Of a stretch of 64,000 bases of DNA, positions 10,602 through 21,993 are shown one piece after another (the first letter of the stretch is position 1; every line of letters starts with the position of its first letter). A program made the position numbers and the translations under genes. The notes beneath the pieces are model-generated. The model saw nothing but the letters and a program-made list of their open reading frames with translations. It had not been told where the DNA came from and ran no database searches. This DNA is from Notamacropus eugenii (taxonomy: Eukaryota; Chordata; Mammalia; Diprotodontia; Macropodidae): contig NC_092872.1 of the NCBI RefSeq assembly GCF_028372415.1, positions 10,732,001 through 10,796,000 on the forward strand. Reading direction: 5' to 3'.

Positions 10602-10725
10602 AATTCTACAACTGTGACTAGTATCTTGCCCTCTCTGGGACTCAGTTTCCTTGTCATTCAAATGCAAAAGTTGGACTTAGGTCTCTAAGATCTTTCTTTC
10701 CAATAAAGTTCTCTGGGATTTATGA
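10602..10725 (+). mobile_element. MIR/THER1 3' half
   Basis: CTTGCCCTCTCTGGGACTCA, TTTCCTTGTCATTC and a tail TAAGATCTTTCTTTCCA. Confidence 0.7.
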
Positions 10726-11334
10726 TATAAACAGTCTCTGGGATAGAATGGAGCAAGAGAAGACCCCTTTCTCCTCCCCCTTCCGTCACCTCCTCCACTC
10801 CTAATTCCTCCACCCAAGTACTTCTATATTATTCCCTCCTCTAGGCTCTTGGAGTCTGCTCTCTGTTATCAGACCAATGATCCAGACCTCTGACCCTGAG
10901 GTGTTGTTCCCTGCCTTAGGCCCCTTGCTCCCCACAGGCTGAGGTGTCAGTCCAGCCCCAGCTCAGAGCTAAGAGTCTCAAGATTTGTTGATTGATGGAT
11001 TTTAAATTTGTTGACTGAAGCAGCCCTAATCCTTCCGCTCTGAGGATTGGCCTTGGGAACCAAGTCCAAAGAGTCACACTTTGATAAGAGTGTCGACCTC
11101 AGCACCAAATCCTGCCTCCACCTAAGATCTCCCTAGCACCTTCTGGGCCCCTGGGTCTGATGCTGTGCCAGAGGAGAGAGGCTTAGATGGGCTTATTCCC
11201 TCTGATCCCTGCCTCTGGACACCCACATCACACCTCCGAGTGGCCTCACTGGCTCTTCCTCTTATCTACATCAACCTCCTACTTGCCAGTATTCCTTCCC
11301 CACTTCAGGAAGGGTTTCCAGGTTGTATGAATTC
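10726..11334. other. Unique, pyrimidine-rich non-coding DNA
   Basis: No gene recognised. A duplicated word TTTGTTGA(T/C)TGA occurs at 10985-11020. Confidence 0.5.
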
Positions 11335-12404
11335 TCTGTGGATGTCCCCCATCTTCTCCTTACTGTTTAACTTTGTGGTGTCATCAGCTTCTATGCATTC
11401 AATGATCATACTATACAAATGACTCTGAGATCAATGTATCTAGCCCTGACCTTTCTCCCATCTCCAATCTCCCATCCCTAACTACCTATTGAACATCTCA
11501 AACTGGATCTCCTATAGACATGTTGAACCCAACATGTCCCAAATTGAACCCATTATCTTTTTCCCAAACTCTCCCCTGTTCCTAAATTCCCTATTATTTT
11601 GAAGGTCACCCAGGCTCCAAATCCATGTGTCATCCCCATCTCCTTCTTTTCTCTTTTTTTCTATCACTCCAGCTGCCCGCATCCAATCAGTTGCCAAGGT
11701 CTGTCAATTTGCTGACCTTTGTCACATCTCTCAAACGTGTGCCTTCTGACTTCTGACACTTCTACCACCCTGGTACAGATGTTCCCAACTTCATACCTAT
11801 AGCAATAACCTTCTGGTTGGCCCCTCTGTGTCAGGTCTCTCCCCACTCTACTCTCACTTAGCTATTAAAGTAATCTTCCTAAAATGGGTTTACCATTTCA
11901 CTGCCCTATTCAATAAACTCCCCTGACTCATTATTGTCTCCAGGATCAAATATAAAATGCCATTTGACTTTTAAAGCCCTCCATGACCTGGGACTTTCCT
12001 ACTTTTCCAGTCTTCTTACACATATCTCCCCTCCTTGTACTGTACAATTTGGTGACTCAGACCTGGCACATGACATTTCATCTCTAGACTGGATATTTCC
12101 ACACTCTATGTCCAGAGTGCTCCCCCTCCTGATCTAGCTTCCCTGGCTTTCTTTAAATTTCAGCCAAAATCTCACTTTCTGGAAGAAGATTTACCTGGTT
12201 GGTCCCCCTTGATGTTTGTATATTCCCCCTGCTATTATCTTTGCTTTATCTTGTCTATATCTTGTTTGTACACAGTTCCACAGGTTTTTTCGTCCATCAG
12301 ACTATGAGCTTCTTGGGAGCAGAACCCAGTTTTTGCCTTTCTTTGTATCCCTAGCCTTAGCAGAGTGTAGGTAAGATATGATTGGATGCCTCTCTCAGGT
12401 AAAC
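11335..12404 (+). mobile_element. L2 LINE, 3' part of ORF plus 3'UTR
   Basis: About 1.07 kb of diverged L2: ACCTATTGAACATCTCAAAC, CATCCAATCAGTTGCCAAG, TAAAGCCCTCCATGACCTGG and CAGACTATGAGCTTCTTGGG in consensus order. No open frame remains. Confidence 0.88.
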
Positions 12405-12475
12405 AGTCAACAAACATTTAAGTGCCTACTGTGTGCCAAGCATTGTGCTAAGTAGGGGGAAGGAGCACAGTCCTG
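12405..12475 (-). mobile_element. L2 3'-end remnant
   Basis: AACAAACATTTAAGTGCCTA and TGTGCCAAGCATTGTGCTAA are a reverse-oriented L2 terminus lying against the plus-strand L2. Confidence 0.7.
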
Positions 12476-12504
12476 TGCGCACTCCTTGACTCTGTGATCC
12501 TTCA

Positions 12505-12615
12505 GTCTTTGTGTATGTAGATGATTGTATATTTCCCTTTGTCTACAAATTGGAACTGAGCCTGGGCCTTTAGCATGGCGCTTGGCACACAGTAGGTGCT
12601 TAATAAATGACTGAG
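12505..12615 (+). mobile_element. L2 3' terminus
   Basis: GCGCTTGGCACACAGTAGGT followed by GCTTAATAAATGACTGA, the L2 end. Confidence 0.8.
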
Positions 12616-12954
12616 CCTCCTCACAGACTGAGTCCCAACTGCACCTTATTCTCAGACCTAAATGCGAAGGACTCAGTCCAATGCATCTTTACTTTTGGAG
12701 ACTCAGCTCAGAACCCACAAGACATTGGCAGAATAAGTGCTCTTGGCTTCCTTTGCTCACTGAGTCTGGTACCAGACGGGATGGGAAGATTTGTTCCTAT
12801 ATTTTCTAGAGAATGACATTCCAAACAGACAAATCTGAGGACAGCCCACAATCCCTCTGGCTCAGTGAGTAAGTTTATAAGGGGTTCAAAGGGAATTTGA
12901 GGGGGAAGTCAGAGTTACTTCCCCTGGTACTGTCTTCATAGAAAAGAGTATCCG
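12616..12954. other. Unique non-coding DNA
   Basis: No gene or repeat recognised. Confidence 0.5.
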
Positions 12955-13225
12955 GTTCACCCTCTAACACAGCAGGAATCCCCTCTAACGTGCTCCCATC
13001 AAATGGCCATGAAGCCTCTCTTTGATGGACAACTCACTACCTCCCTAGGTAGTCAATTCCATTTTTGGTCAGCTTAGATCATTAGGGAAATTTTCCTTCC
13101 ACAGAAACAAATTCTGCCTCCATGTCAGCTCAACCCCTCTCCATGGTTCTGAGTATTGTCCTCTAGGGACCAATAGACCAAGAAGACTTAATCCCTCTTC
13201 CCAGCCTTCTCACACTCTCCTCCGG
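12955..13225 (-). mobile_element. L3/CR1-type LINE 3' remnant
   Basis: AGGAATCCCCTCTAA, TGGACAACTCACTACCTCCC, AGTCAATTCCATTTTTGG and TTCCTTCCACAGAAACAAAT are the reverse complement of the CR1/L3 3' end. Confidence 0.78.
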
Positions 13226-13659
13226 CATGGAGCCAACCCACTTCTAAGAGAACAGCCTGGGATTAGTTCTCAAACTCCCTTCTCCAAATGCCAAGAGAAT
13301 CCCAAGTCCTAGGGCCCAAGACTCAAAGAGCATAACCCACATCCCCTGTGCCCTCTTGATGAGTGTCTAGACTATTCACTCGGCTCCCTCTCCAGACTGA
13401 GGAGGAATCCGTGATATGTTCAGTAGGGTAGACACAGTTCCCTAAGGACAAATAATAGTGCAACTATTCTATTTTTCTAGCACATAAGATCTAAAAAGAA
13501 TTTTCCTCACAGTTCCCCTCTATAGGAGGTGCCTTTTGGTTGTTTGTTTTTCTCTAGACCTGTGATTTCATCAGTGAGTGTGTGGTGGGTAGAGAGAAGA
13601 GTTTGGTGGACCAGTATGGAATCTCTCCCACCAATACAAATCAGCGTTGTCTATATCTA
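13226..13659. other. Unassigned non-coding DNA
   Basis: No gene recognised. Part may be further L3 sequence too diverged to call. Confidence 0.45.
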
Positions 13660-14150
13660 ACTTAGGAAGTCTAACTTTGTACCTAGGGTGCAAAGATGTG
13701 ACAGTGACATATGTGACCAGGGTCACACAACTAACAAATCTTCCTGACTCTAAGGCCTTTTCTTGGTAGGTAATGCAACAACTAGTCCCATTGTACAAGT
13801 GACAAAGGGACAGCTAGGTGTGCTGCGGATTAAGGATGGGACCTGGAGTCAGGAAGACTCATTTTTATGAGTTCAAATCTGGCCTCAGACACTTAACTTG
13901 CTGTATGACCTTGGACAAGCCACTTAACCTTGTTTGCCTCAGTTTCCTTACCAGTAAAATGAGCTGGAGAAGGAAATAATAAACCATCCCAGTATCTTTG
14001 CCAAGAAAACACTAAATGGGGTCATGAAGAGTCAGACAAGGCTGAAAAAACAACTAAAACAAAAACAACTCATAGCTAAGTAACATCAGAGCAAGAATTT
14101 GAACCAAGATCTCCTGACCTGAGGACCAGCCTCCTTTCCAATAAACTTAC
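13660..14150 (-). mobile_element. MIR/THER1 split by a Mar1 SINE
   Basis: Left part shows CCAGGGTCACACAACTAACA and CTTCCTGACTCTAAGG. Text resumes after 14062 with CATAGCTAAGTAACATCAGA and TTTGAACCAAGATCTCCTGA. More than one old MIR copy may be involved. Confidence 0.6.
13811..14061 (+). mobile_element. Mar1-type SINE
   Basis: Starts GGGACAGCTAGGTG and contains GAGTTCAAATCTGGCCTCAG, GAGCTGGAGAAGGAAATAAT and AGAGTCAGACAAGGCTGAAA, ending in an A-rich tail. Confidence 0.92.
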
Positions 14151-14189
14151 CTTGAATGATAGGGTAGTAGTAGAGGAGCTTGTTTTCTC

Positions 14190-14422
14190 CAAGAGGCAGT
14201 GGATGGTGGTACAGTGAATAAAGTTGAAATCCTGCCTTAGTCACTTACTAGCTGTGTGACCCTGAGCAAGTCACTTCACACTGACTGCCTCAGTTTCTCC
14301 ATCCACAAAATAGGAATAGTAATAGCACCTGATTCTCAAAGTTGTGAGTGTAGAATGACTGAGCATTTATAAAAATATTTTACAAAACCTAGAAGTGCTA
14401 TGTAAATGCTAGCTGTCATCAC
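14190..14422 (+). mobile_element. MIR/THER1, near full length
   Basis: TAGCTGTGTGACCCTGAGCA, CTCAGTTTCTCCATCCACAA, TAATAGCACCTGATTC and GTGCTATGTAAATGCTAGCT in order. Confidence 0.9.
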
Positions 14423-14861
14423 TATGGATGGATTCACCATGGGAGACTGAGGAGGAAGAATCAGAAAGATGCATGGAAGGAGCCATGGGAGAGCAAAGCC
14501 ATGGAAACCAAGGGAGGAGAGAACATCCAGGAGGAAGACATATCCAACAGGGTCATCAAGTCAAGAACCATGGCACTGCCTTATCGCTCTCCCTCCCTCA
14601 GTGTGCCAGCTGTGTAGACCATCATGCCACATTTCATTCTCTTTTTATGCTTTATTGAAGGCTTTGGAGATCTGGCTTATGTCTCTGCCCATGTCAAGTC
14701 ATCTGAAGAAACCCACTCTTTGGCCTTCTTCCTCTTGAAGATCTCTTGTGAACTATAGCAGATATTTATAAGACCATTGATGGAATTAAGGTTTATCCCA
14801 TGACTGATAGATCTATATCCAAAAAGACTAAAATCAAAGGCAAGTATTTCCTCTAGATCAC
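14423..14861. other. Unassigned non-coding DNA
   Basis: No gene recognised. A 76-codon open frame at 14428-14658 shows no domain or splice context and is treated as chance. Confidence 0.5.
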
Positions 14862-15058
14862 TAGGCATCATACTGGATAGAGTGTTAGATGTGGGGTCAG
14901 AAAGACTTGAGTTCAAATCTGACCTCAGGCACTTATTAGCTATGAGATCCTGGGAAGCCACCGAATCATTCTCAACTTCATTGGATGCTGAATGAAATAA
15001 TATGTGTAAAAACACTTAGAAAATTTTAAAGTGCTATATAAGTATTAGCTGTTATTCC
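14862..15058 (+). mobile_element. MIR/THER1 core-SINE
   Basis: GACTTGAGTTCAAATCTGAC, TCAGGCACTTATTAGCTATG and AAGTGCTATATAAGTATTAG. Confidence 0.88.
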
Positions 15059-15949
15059 TATAAGAAAATTGCCTGCTGGAGGGTTGCATTGAACCTCTGT
15101 CTTGGCACCATTTACCTTCGAACATTAAGCACTGGGCCCCAGCCTAGGTGGGGATGACTGCCCAAGTCCCAGGTGGACTATTTTATATGATTGTTTGGGG
15201 ATAAAGTCTTATAAACTCACATTCCTGTTACCCCCTCTGAACATCTGTAAAATCGCAGTAATAAGCCTTGCCCTGGTTATATCATCCAATCTCTAAACGC
15301 ACCCCCCCCCCCCCACTCTAGTCTCTGTAGTTCCTAGAAGGTCCCTCCCCTGGGTCCAGGCCTCTGGGTACTGGAAGCCACACAGTCCCTGGGCTCCACC
15401 CTCCTCCACACATTCCACCCCAGGTCCCAGGGTTCCATTCTGCCCCAGCTTCTTTTTCCCCAACCCTCTTCAGTCCGTACCCGCCCCTCCAAATTCCCTT
15501 CCCTGCCTTGACAGCTGACCCCTGAGTTTTGAGTCTGTTTTATTTACTGGTCCCTTTTGGCCGTCACTTGGTTTATTTTGGTCTCCCTCTGGCTTAGCTC
15601 CCTCTTTGCTCTAACCCAGCCCAGCCTCCCTTTCTCTTACCACTCCACCCATCTGTCTTCCTAACTCTGGCCGGATTTTCCTGCTGGTCTCTAGCCTTCA
15701 TACTCCCCCTGGGTTCTGTCCCAGCCCCTTGTCATCTGTTCTCTGTCTCTTCTCTCACTGCATAGCCTTGGGGGCTGGTTTGGATTAGATCAATGCATGT
15801 AAAACTGTTGACAGCAAACCGGTCTCCAGACTAAAAGGGTTTTCAGGCAGCAGTCTTGAGATCAGAGAGAAAAATTGTCCCTAGATCATAAGATTTGTCT
15901 TCCGACTTCCCCATCCTCTCATTCTCAGCCTTGGATGAGACACAGCAAC
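15059..15949. other. Unique C/T-rich non-coding DNA with poly(C)
   Basis: No gene recognised. Thirteen consecutive C at 15302-15314 begin a C-rich stretch to about 15740. Confidence 0.55.
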
Positions 15950-16150
15950 AAGGCCCACAGATTCTCAGAGATGGAAGGGATCTCAGGGCATCACCAATCT
16001 CCTTAGCAGCATCTTTGACAAGTGATCCTTCAGTCACCCCTTGATGATTTCTGATGATGGAGAACTCACTACCTAATGGACAAATATTTTCCTTTCTCAG
16101 AGCCTTTTCCTTATACACAAACTGGTCTATCCTCTTTTCTTCAGGCCAGT
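15950..16150 (-). mobile_element. L3/CR1-type LINE 3' remnant
   Basis: AGATTCTCAGAGATGGAAGG, GGATCTCAGGGCATCACCAA and ATGGAGAACTCACTACCTAA match the reverse complement of the CR1/L3 terminus. Confidence 0.68.
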
Positions 16151-16600
16151 GGCCTCACAATAACCACCACCATCTACACTCCCAGAACACAACATTAACT
16201 TAGGAGACAGTGGCCAGAATTTGGAGGATTTTGCTTCTGGATCATTGAGTCCCCTTTTCCCTGTGCCTAGGGAGATGTCCTTCCCCATTTGTGTTAACTG
16301 TTAAATGATTACAGATCATTTCAAAGACATCTCATCTGTTACCTCATCCAGGAAGCCTTCCCTGACTCCTCTTACTAGTGATGACTTCCCAATCTAAGGG
16401 TAGTCACTGCTAATGAAGGAATGGCCGGCAGCCAAGTGCAGGGGTGCTAGACTTAGTGGAATTTTCCCAGAGTCCAGTCCAAGAGGTATCAGGACCAGCA
16501 AAGTTCACCACTATGCCCCATTCCCAGCCCCTATCCACAAAGAAAAGAGCAGAGAAGGATGGGCCAAAGGCCTACACAGAATGTGCTGAATTTGCGCAAA
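16151..16600. other. Mostly unique DNA with an L2 scrap
   Basis: At 16345-16400, CATCCAGGAAGCCTTCCCTG is L2 plus-strand text. The rest is unassigned. Confidence 0.5.
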
Positions 16601-16635
16601 GGGTAGGGGGAAAGGGGAGGTTTGGGGGGGGGAGG
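16601..16635 (+). other. Potential G-quadruplex motif
   Basis: Four G-runs of at least three with short loops on the plus strand: GGG, GGGGG, GGGG and a run of nine G. This satisfies the usual G3+ pattern. Folding is not shown. Confidence 0.6.
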
Positions 16636-16760
16636 AAGAACCACATACATTTGCCTAATGGGCCTTAATAATAGGGCCAGGAGAAGGGGAAGGGGGGAAC
16701 TGAGATTAACTCTGGGGGAAAAGGCATAAAATGTTATGAAACACATTGGACCACAGTAAG
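16636..16760. promoter_or_regulatory. Candidate non-coding regulatory block
   Basis: Unique sequence with TAATGGGCCTTAATAATAGG and CTGAGATTAACTC (homeodomain-like cores) beside the G-rich tract. Motif reading only. Confidence 0.18.
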
Positions 16761-16783
16761 GGCAGGCAGGCAGGCAGGCAGGC
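16761..16783. repeat. (GGCA)n short tandem repeat
   Basis: Five to six perfect GGCA units. Confidence 0.95.
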
Positions 16784-17104
16784 GGCCCCTGAGCCCCATA
16801 ATTCAGAGCAAATGTTCTCCTGCAGCTCTGGGGCTCAGGCCCAGCGGGGGCACCTGGGTGAGGGGAGGGGGACAAGGCAGCTCCTTTCCAACCTCACTGC
16901 CTGGGCCTCTCCTCACTCCCTCTCCACTTCAGTCCTCAGTCCTACCCTAGCAGCTTCCTGTCTTTCCCAAACTCCATCCCTTCAATCCTCCCAACCCCTA
17001 GGCAGCCAGGATCAGGGGTGCTGAGCTCTGGTGACAGCTTTGGGGTGAGAGGAAAGATGGAGCTGGGGCATCATCACACAGATCTTTACCTGCACCAACA
17101 TTCT
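16784..17104. other. Unique non-coding DNA
   Basis: No gene recognised. Relatively GC-rich. Confidence 0.5.
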
Positions 17105-17168
17105 TGCAGGTTTCACTTTTTTGGGCCTCAGCTTCCTTTTCTGTAAAATGAGTGAACTAGACTGTAAT
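17105..17168 (+). mobile_element. MIR/THER1 fragment
   Basis: GGGCCTCAGCTTCCTTTTCT and GTAAAATGAG only. Confidence 0.65.
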
Positions 17169-17410
17169 AATGATAAAAATAACAATAAAATAGCATTCGT
17201 ATAGAGCAAATACTGTCACGGGATCCTCCTAACAACCCTGCACAGTAGATACTGCTATTATCCCCATTATACAGATGAAAAAACTGAGACAGACATCACT
17301 TAAGACACTTGCTCAGGGTAACACAGCTGGTGAGAGTTCGAGGGAGGATTTGAACTTCGGTCTTCTTGACTCCAGGCCCAGCGCTCTATCTTTAGCATCG
17401 AAGGTATTTC
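17169..17410 (-). mobile_element. MIR/THER1, near full length
   Basis: CTGCTATTATCCCCATTATA, GGGTAACACAGCTGGTGAGA, GGATTTGAACTTCGGTCTTC and CAGCGCTCTATC. Confidence 0.88.
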
Positions 17411-17439
17411 CCAGCCGTGATACACACAAGATCATGAAT

Positions 17440-17573
17440 GCAACGCTAGAAGCGTCATTAGAAGTCTTTGAGTCCTTGTAAAGATTAGGAAATTGAAGCC
17501 CTGAGAAGTTAAAGGACTTGCCCCCATCGCACAGCTAGTAGCCCAAAGATTCCTGACTTAAGTTCACTACACC
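17440..17573 (-). mobile_element. MIR/THER1 fragment
   Basis: GATTAGGAAATTGAAGCCCT, GGACTTGCCCCCATCGCACA and GCTAGTAG. Confidence 0.75.
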
Positions 17574-17762
17574 GTGAGTTCTTAACCCCTTCTATCTCAC
17601 GGGTCCCTTTGGCAAGGTCTGGCAAAGTCTAAGGATCTTTCCCAGAATATTTTTCAAAATATGTGAAATAAAACACAGGATTCCAAAATAAGTCAATTCC
17701 ATCCAAACACAGTTATCAAAATATTTTAAAAATACAAGTCCCCAGGCCCCAGGTGAAGAAGC
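17574..17762 (+). mobile_element. MER5-like hAT fossil
   Basis: AGTTCTTAACCCCTTCTATC at one end and CCCCAGGCCCCAGGTGAAGA at the other, with AATAAAACACAGGATTCCAA between, as in short non-autonomous hAT-Charlie elements. Related copies: 21994, 32900 (minus) and 38300. Confidence 0.7.
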
Positions 17763-18379
17763 CCCTTCCCTGCCGACTAAGCTACCTCTCTGAAGTTCCT
17801 TGTGGCTTTGGCCTTCCATCCTCTGGGTCCTAGGGTGCCATCTGTGCCCATGGCATCCTGGCCAGGCTTCAACAATCTCAATCAAGGACTGAAGGAGGCG
17901 GAGGGTGCGGGTTGAAGAGGAGAGCCAGGACCAAAGAAAGCATTTCCTTCTTTTCTCCCTCAGGTCTAATATGGCTCCAGCCTGCCAAGTGTGGGTGGTG
18001 GAGCCGATACTCCAGGAAGAGAAAGCATGGCATGGGAAGAACCCTGGCTGTGGGGTCAGAGGCTCAGAGTTCAGGTCTCAGCTCAGAGTTGAGCAAGGCA
18101 CTCCCCATCTCTGTAAAATGAAAGATTCAGAAAAGACAGTCTCAAGTGGCCCACAAGGTTTTCAGTCTTCAGATCCCATGAATGCTTCCATAGGGTCCCT
18201 CACTGGAGGTCTGGCGGACAGGCGGCCAGAGAGCCCGAATCGCTTGTCCTGGGTCACCCAAGAAATTCAGGACAACAGTTTATCTCAGAAGAGCCAAGAC
18301 CACAATTCTTTGCTCATCTATGTTCTGCAAAACAGAATCCTGGAAGAAGAGGGGTGCAAGGTTCTTGTTTGACTCAGTT
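17763..18379. other. Unassigned DNA with a 155-codon open frame
   Basis: The open frame at 17905-18372 crosses MIR-like text at 18035-18130 (CATCTCTGTAAAATGAAAGA) and has no recognisable domain or signal, so I do not call it a gene. Confidence 0.5.
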
Positions 18380-18540
18380 CCATTAAAGGAACATTTTTAT
18401 TGAGGACCTACTATGTGCATAGTCCTATGCTTAGGGCTGTGCTCCTAAAGACAACCACAAAACAGTCCTGACCTCACCTCAATGAGGGGGGTGAGGTATT
18501 AATTTATGCAAAAAATTATAATATAATACTAGTGATGAAA
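18380..18540 (-). mobile_element. L2 3'-end remnant
   Basis: TTTTTATTGAGGACCTACTA and GTGCATAGTCCTATGCTTAG, the L2 terminus in reverse. Confidence 0.65.
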
Positions 18541-18960
18541 ACAAAGGACAGATGGAGCCCAAATTCTTTCTGTCTCAGGAGAGATTTCAAGGAGCAGGTG
18601 GCACCTCAGTGACCCCTGCTTCCTAGGGGACCCCTACTCTATGAATAAACAAGGCCCCAGTGATTGTGACTGTCTGAGGGCTGGGTTCTCCAATGTGGAA
18701 AAAATGGTCCGGGTAAAATGATGCTCATGAATGCAGAAGTGTCCCATGACAGAGCCAGGCAGGGGGTGATGGGTGAGCCTAACAACTGGGCTGGGAAGGG
18801 ACTCTAGCAGACAGCACTCAGAGACAAAGGAGGCGAAGGTGCCTAAATATCAGTGGTTTTCCCAAGGTCCTACTAACAGGGGAAGAATACAGTGGTTTTC
18901 TGACTTCTCCAAGTTCAAGGCTTTCCCTACCACTCAGCTGTTAATACTGGAGTTCCCTAT
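18541..18960. other. Unique non-coding DNA
   Basis: Nothing recognised. Confidence 0.5.
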
Positions 18961-19440
18961 GTCTATCCTGCAGACCAGGAGCCCCCTGGGGTCAGATGCT
19001 GTGTTTTCCACTTAGGGGCTGTCTCTCCCTCAATGTAGGGGTTCCCAGAGGGTAGAGAGCTATGTTTATCTCTCAGATTAGGGGCTCCCTGGGTACAGAG
19101 GCTCAACCTTCTCCTTTGGGTATAGACTCTCTAGGGCAGGGTCTGTCTATCTTCCAGACCAAGGCCAGGAGGCAGGGACTCTATCTATCCTCCCGTCCCT
19201 CATACCAAGGAATCCCCAGGGGATGGGAGCTGTGTTTCTTCAATCCAATCCACTACACAAACACATCAGAGACTCCCTAAAGAGGAGCTGAATATCCCCA
19301 CCTCAGAGCAGGAGCACCCCAGGGACAGGAGGCCAGACAATTTCTGAGGGCAGAGACTGAATCACTCCTTCAGGACAAGGGTTCCCGAGTGTGGGCATTT
19401 CCCTAGACTGGAGCTGGCTGGGGGTGAGGGTAGACATCCC
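18961..19440. repeat. Degenerate ~42-bp tandem array
   Basis: Units of about 41-44 bases share the pattern AGA(C/T)(C/T)AGGGGCTCCCnGGG, followed by a GCTnTGT(T/C)TATC-like phrase. Clearest units start near 18973, 19038, 19081, 19125 and 19200, fading towards 19440. The unit resembles the L2 3'UTR phrase GAGCTCCTTGAGGGCAGGGA. Confidence 0.6.
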
Positions 19441-19779
19441 TGTGGAAATCTGGAGGAAACAGGAGACTCACCCCTCCCTCTGTCCGGATGGGTGGAACTT
19501 GACTTCATCTGCCTTCCTACTTTCTTCCAAGGCGGTGGTAATAAGGAAACAAGATAAAGGGATGAGAAGGGAGGGGAACACTTGGGGAGGCTATTGACTG
19601 AAGGGACAAGACCTCAGTCACAGGACCCCAGAGCTTCCAGGCTCCAGATACTCCATGATCCTCTGTAAAGAACTGGCCCCAAGCAAAGGGGGTAGGGGGT
19701 GGGGAGGATGGAATTACCATTAGGGCTGGGACCCCAGAGCTCAGAGGCCAGAATCTGGCCCTGTAAATGCCATAAAAAT
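19441..19779. other. Unique non-coding DNA
   Basis: No gene recognised. Confidence 0.5.
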
Positions 19780-19945
19780 GGCAGAGCCAGAAGGAAAGTT
19801 GGAGATCATTTAGCCCAAGTAATTTACTTTATAAATGGGGAAACTGATGCCTAAGAAGAGGAAGTTCACACACCTAGTAAATAGAAGAGGCAGGACTTGA
19901 ACCCAGATCTTTTATCTACAATTTCAGGTCTTTCTCCACTCCACC
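19780..19945 (-). mobile_element. MIR/THER1 core-SINE
   Basis: ATAAATGGGGAAACTGATGC, CACACACCTAGTAAATAGAA and GGACTTGAACCCAGATCTTT. Confidence 0.85.
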
Positions 19946-20689
19946 AAAACATTTCTAACCAAAAAATGTGTACTTTTCTATTGTCAAATGAACAGACTAT
20001 GGACAGGGACTGCCTAGATGGGAGGATGCATCCGTACAAGCCCAGTATTCTGGGTGTTGCTCAGATCTGGGCTCTAGGATGTCTGTGGAGAATGTCCCTG
20101 TTGTTGGCTTAACACTGAGTGTGGGGAGGTGGCTGAGGGAGAGTTTGGATTATTAGGAGACGGACCTTAGACTTTAGCCACAGTCTTAATAATCCCAGGG
20201 TGCTGTTGGGCTATTACTGTAGAACTCAGAGTTTCATCTTTTATTAAACCTGGACGTATAGGTACATGGTAAGAGTTGCTGAAGGGACTAAGTTTATGGG
20301 AGTTTGGGGAAGGCAATAAACTCCCACTGTCATGGAGTCCCTGGTGTGAAAAAGAGAGAGCATTGATATTCGAAGGGAATCCCAGGTGGGTGGGGATATC
20401 CTGTCATTAGGATATACCCAGTATGAGGGTCTCTGCCCTCAAAGAGGTCCTAGTCTGTGGGGGAAGACACCCCAATATTTGGTGCTGATAGACTCCCCAC
20501 TCAAATGGAGAAGACTCAACCACTAGCCTGGGTGAGAACAGGAAGAGAATTTGTCTGAATGGTGCATGAGGGCTATATCCTCTTATTACTGGTGAAAGGA
20601 AAGTTTGTGGTCTGCTGTACTTTTAAGGATACACCTACAGAAGGAATCCCTTTTCCTCTTGGACACTGCACTGGACCTCTTCCAAGAGA
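19946..20689. other. Mostly unique non-coding DNA
   Basis: No gene recognised. At 20425-20475 the phrase CTCTGCCCTCAAAGAGGTCC suggests a minus-strand L2 scrap. Confidence 0.5.
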
Positions 20690-20840
20690 GTGGCGAACGC
20701 AGCTCTGCTGGTTATTATCTGTGTGACCTTGGGCAAGTCACTCAGTTTCTCTGGACTTCAGTTTCCTTACCTATAAAAGTAGGAGGATAGACTAGGTCGC
20801 CTGCATGGTGCTTTCCAGCTCTAACTCTACGATCTGGTAA
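20690..20840 (+). mobile_element. MIR/THER1 core-SINE
   Basis: TGTGTGACCTTGGGCAAGTC, TTTCCTTACCTATAAAAGTA and TTTCCAGCTCTAACTCTACG. Confidence 0.88.
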
Positions 20841-21394
20841 CACACAGGGAGAGCATCTGCCTGTTTTATGTCTGTCTTCACTGATAGCAATCATCAGAGA
20901 GAGAACAAAATGAACTCCATTGTTCCATCTTCCAAGAACCCTTGTATTCTATTGACATATCTATAAAAGATGTCTTGCCCATGTCTAAAGGTGATATTTT
21001 GCTCACCAAATCAATGATTTTTTCCCCAGTTAATGAAGAATAAACCCAGAAAGTTCTCACATTTTTCCTGCCTTTCAGTCAGTTGTATTATTGCCAAGAT
21101 GGGTTCTGTCATAGAGTCAGAATACAGGAAACCAGGAGAGGAGCGTACGATTGGAAAGGAAACTGGGCAAGTCATACAGCGAGAGCAAAAGTCTGGGGGT
21201 CCAATCGATGACCGTGCCATGTCTAGAGATTGCAGTGAAGACTCCCTTTAGACAATGGGTGGAATCTCTGGGAGTGATTGATGAAGGAACATGATCAAGA
21301 GGCATATAGGAAGAGAAGGGTTGTGGAGAGACCTAATGTATTGAGTAGATAGAAAACCTACCAAGGTATTGAAAGGAAGTGTGCTTAGAGAGAG
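20841..21394. other. Mostly unique DNA
   Basis: No gene supported. A pyrimidine-AG junction at about 21079 precedes a 50-codon frame with a good start context at 21100-21251, but that text aligns loosely with a reversed MIR (AAACTGGGCAAGTCATACAG), so it is not called. Confidence 0.45.
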
Positions 21395-21600
21395 GCAATG
21401 TGAGTTGTGCTAAAGGCAATGGTGTTAGAACCAGAGGGCCTGGGTTCCGATCTCTACTGATCTACTTACTATCTATGTTATTTAGAGCAAGGCATTGCCA
21501 CTCTCTGGGCCACAATTTCCTTGACTATAAAATAGGAAGACTGGACTAGATAAGTTCCGAGATCCCTGTCCAGCTCAGAGCTTTTGATATTAAGATGCTT
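21395..21600 (+). mobile_element. MIR/THER1 core-SINE
   Basis: GAGGGCCTGGGTTCCGATCT, CTCTGGGCCACAATTTCCTT and GACTATAAAATAGG. Confidence 0.78.
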
Positions 21601-21993
21601 TTCTATTTTGAAATCTGAAGCTTAGAAAGCTATCCATTGGTCCCATCAGGGCTGGACTGAAAACATCTCAAGATAAATCATGGAAGATACACAGCAGAGC
21701 TGGGCAGCCCAAGAGCTGAGTCAAGAGAAGGTATATCCATTGTCAAAGGTTTTCTGGTATCTCAGTTGTACTAAGGAGTTGGGGGCCAGGGACTCTCTGA
21801 ATTAGGAAGGTTGTGGAGTGGTGATGATGGAAAACCAATGGGTTTGAACAAATAGAAGATTAGACTATAGTGAGATTGGAGTAGCCTGATGTGTCAAGGC
21901 TTAGAGAAGAAAATCATGGTGTCCAGGAGACAACAAGATGTCCCCAGTTTCCTAAGATGTAAGACTGGAAAGATCTTTAGAGACCACCTAGCC
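21601..21993. other. Unassigned non-coding DNA
   Basis: Nothing recognised except a possible MIR scrap at 21955-21990. Confidence 0.45.

Noticed and set aside
17905..18372. 155-codon open frame
   Set aside because: No domain, signal or composition typical of protein, and it crosses MIR-like text.
18961..19440. CRISPR-like spaced repeats
   Set aside because: Units are degenerate, contiguous and lack constant repeats with unique spacers; the DNA is vertebrate.
21033..21251. Small frame with good start context after a pyrimidine-AG junction, possible short exon
   Set aside because: The text aligns loosely with a reversed MIR and no donor site or homology supports it.
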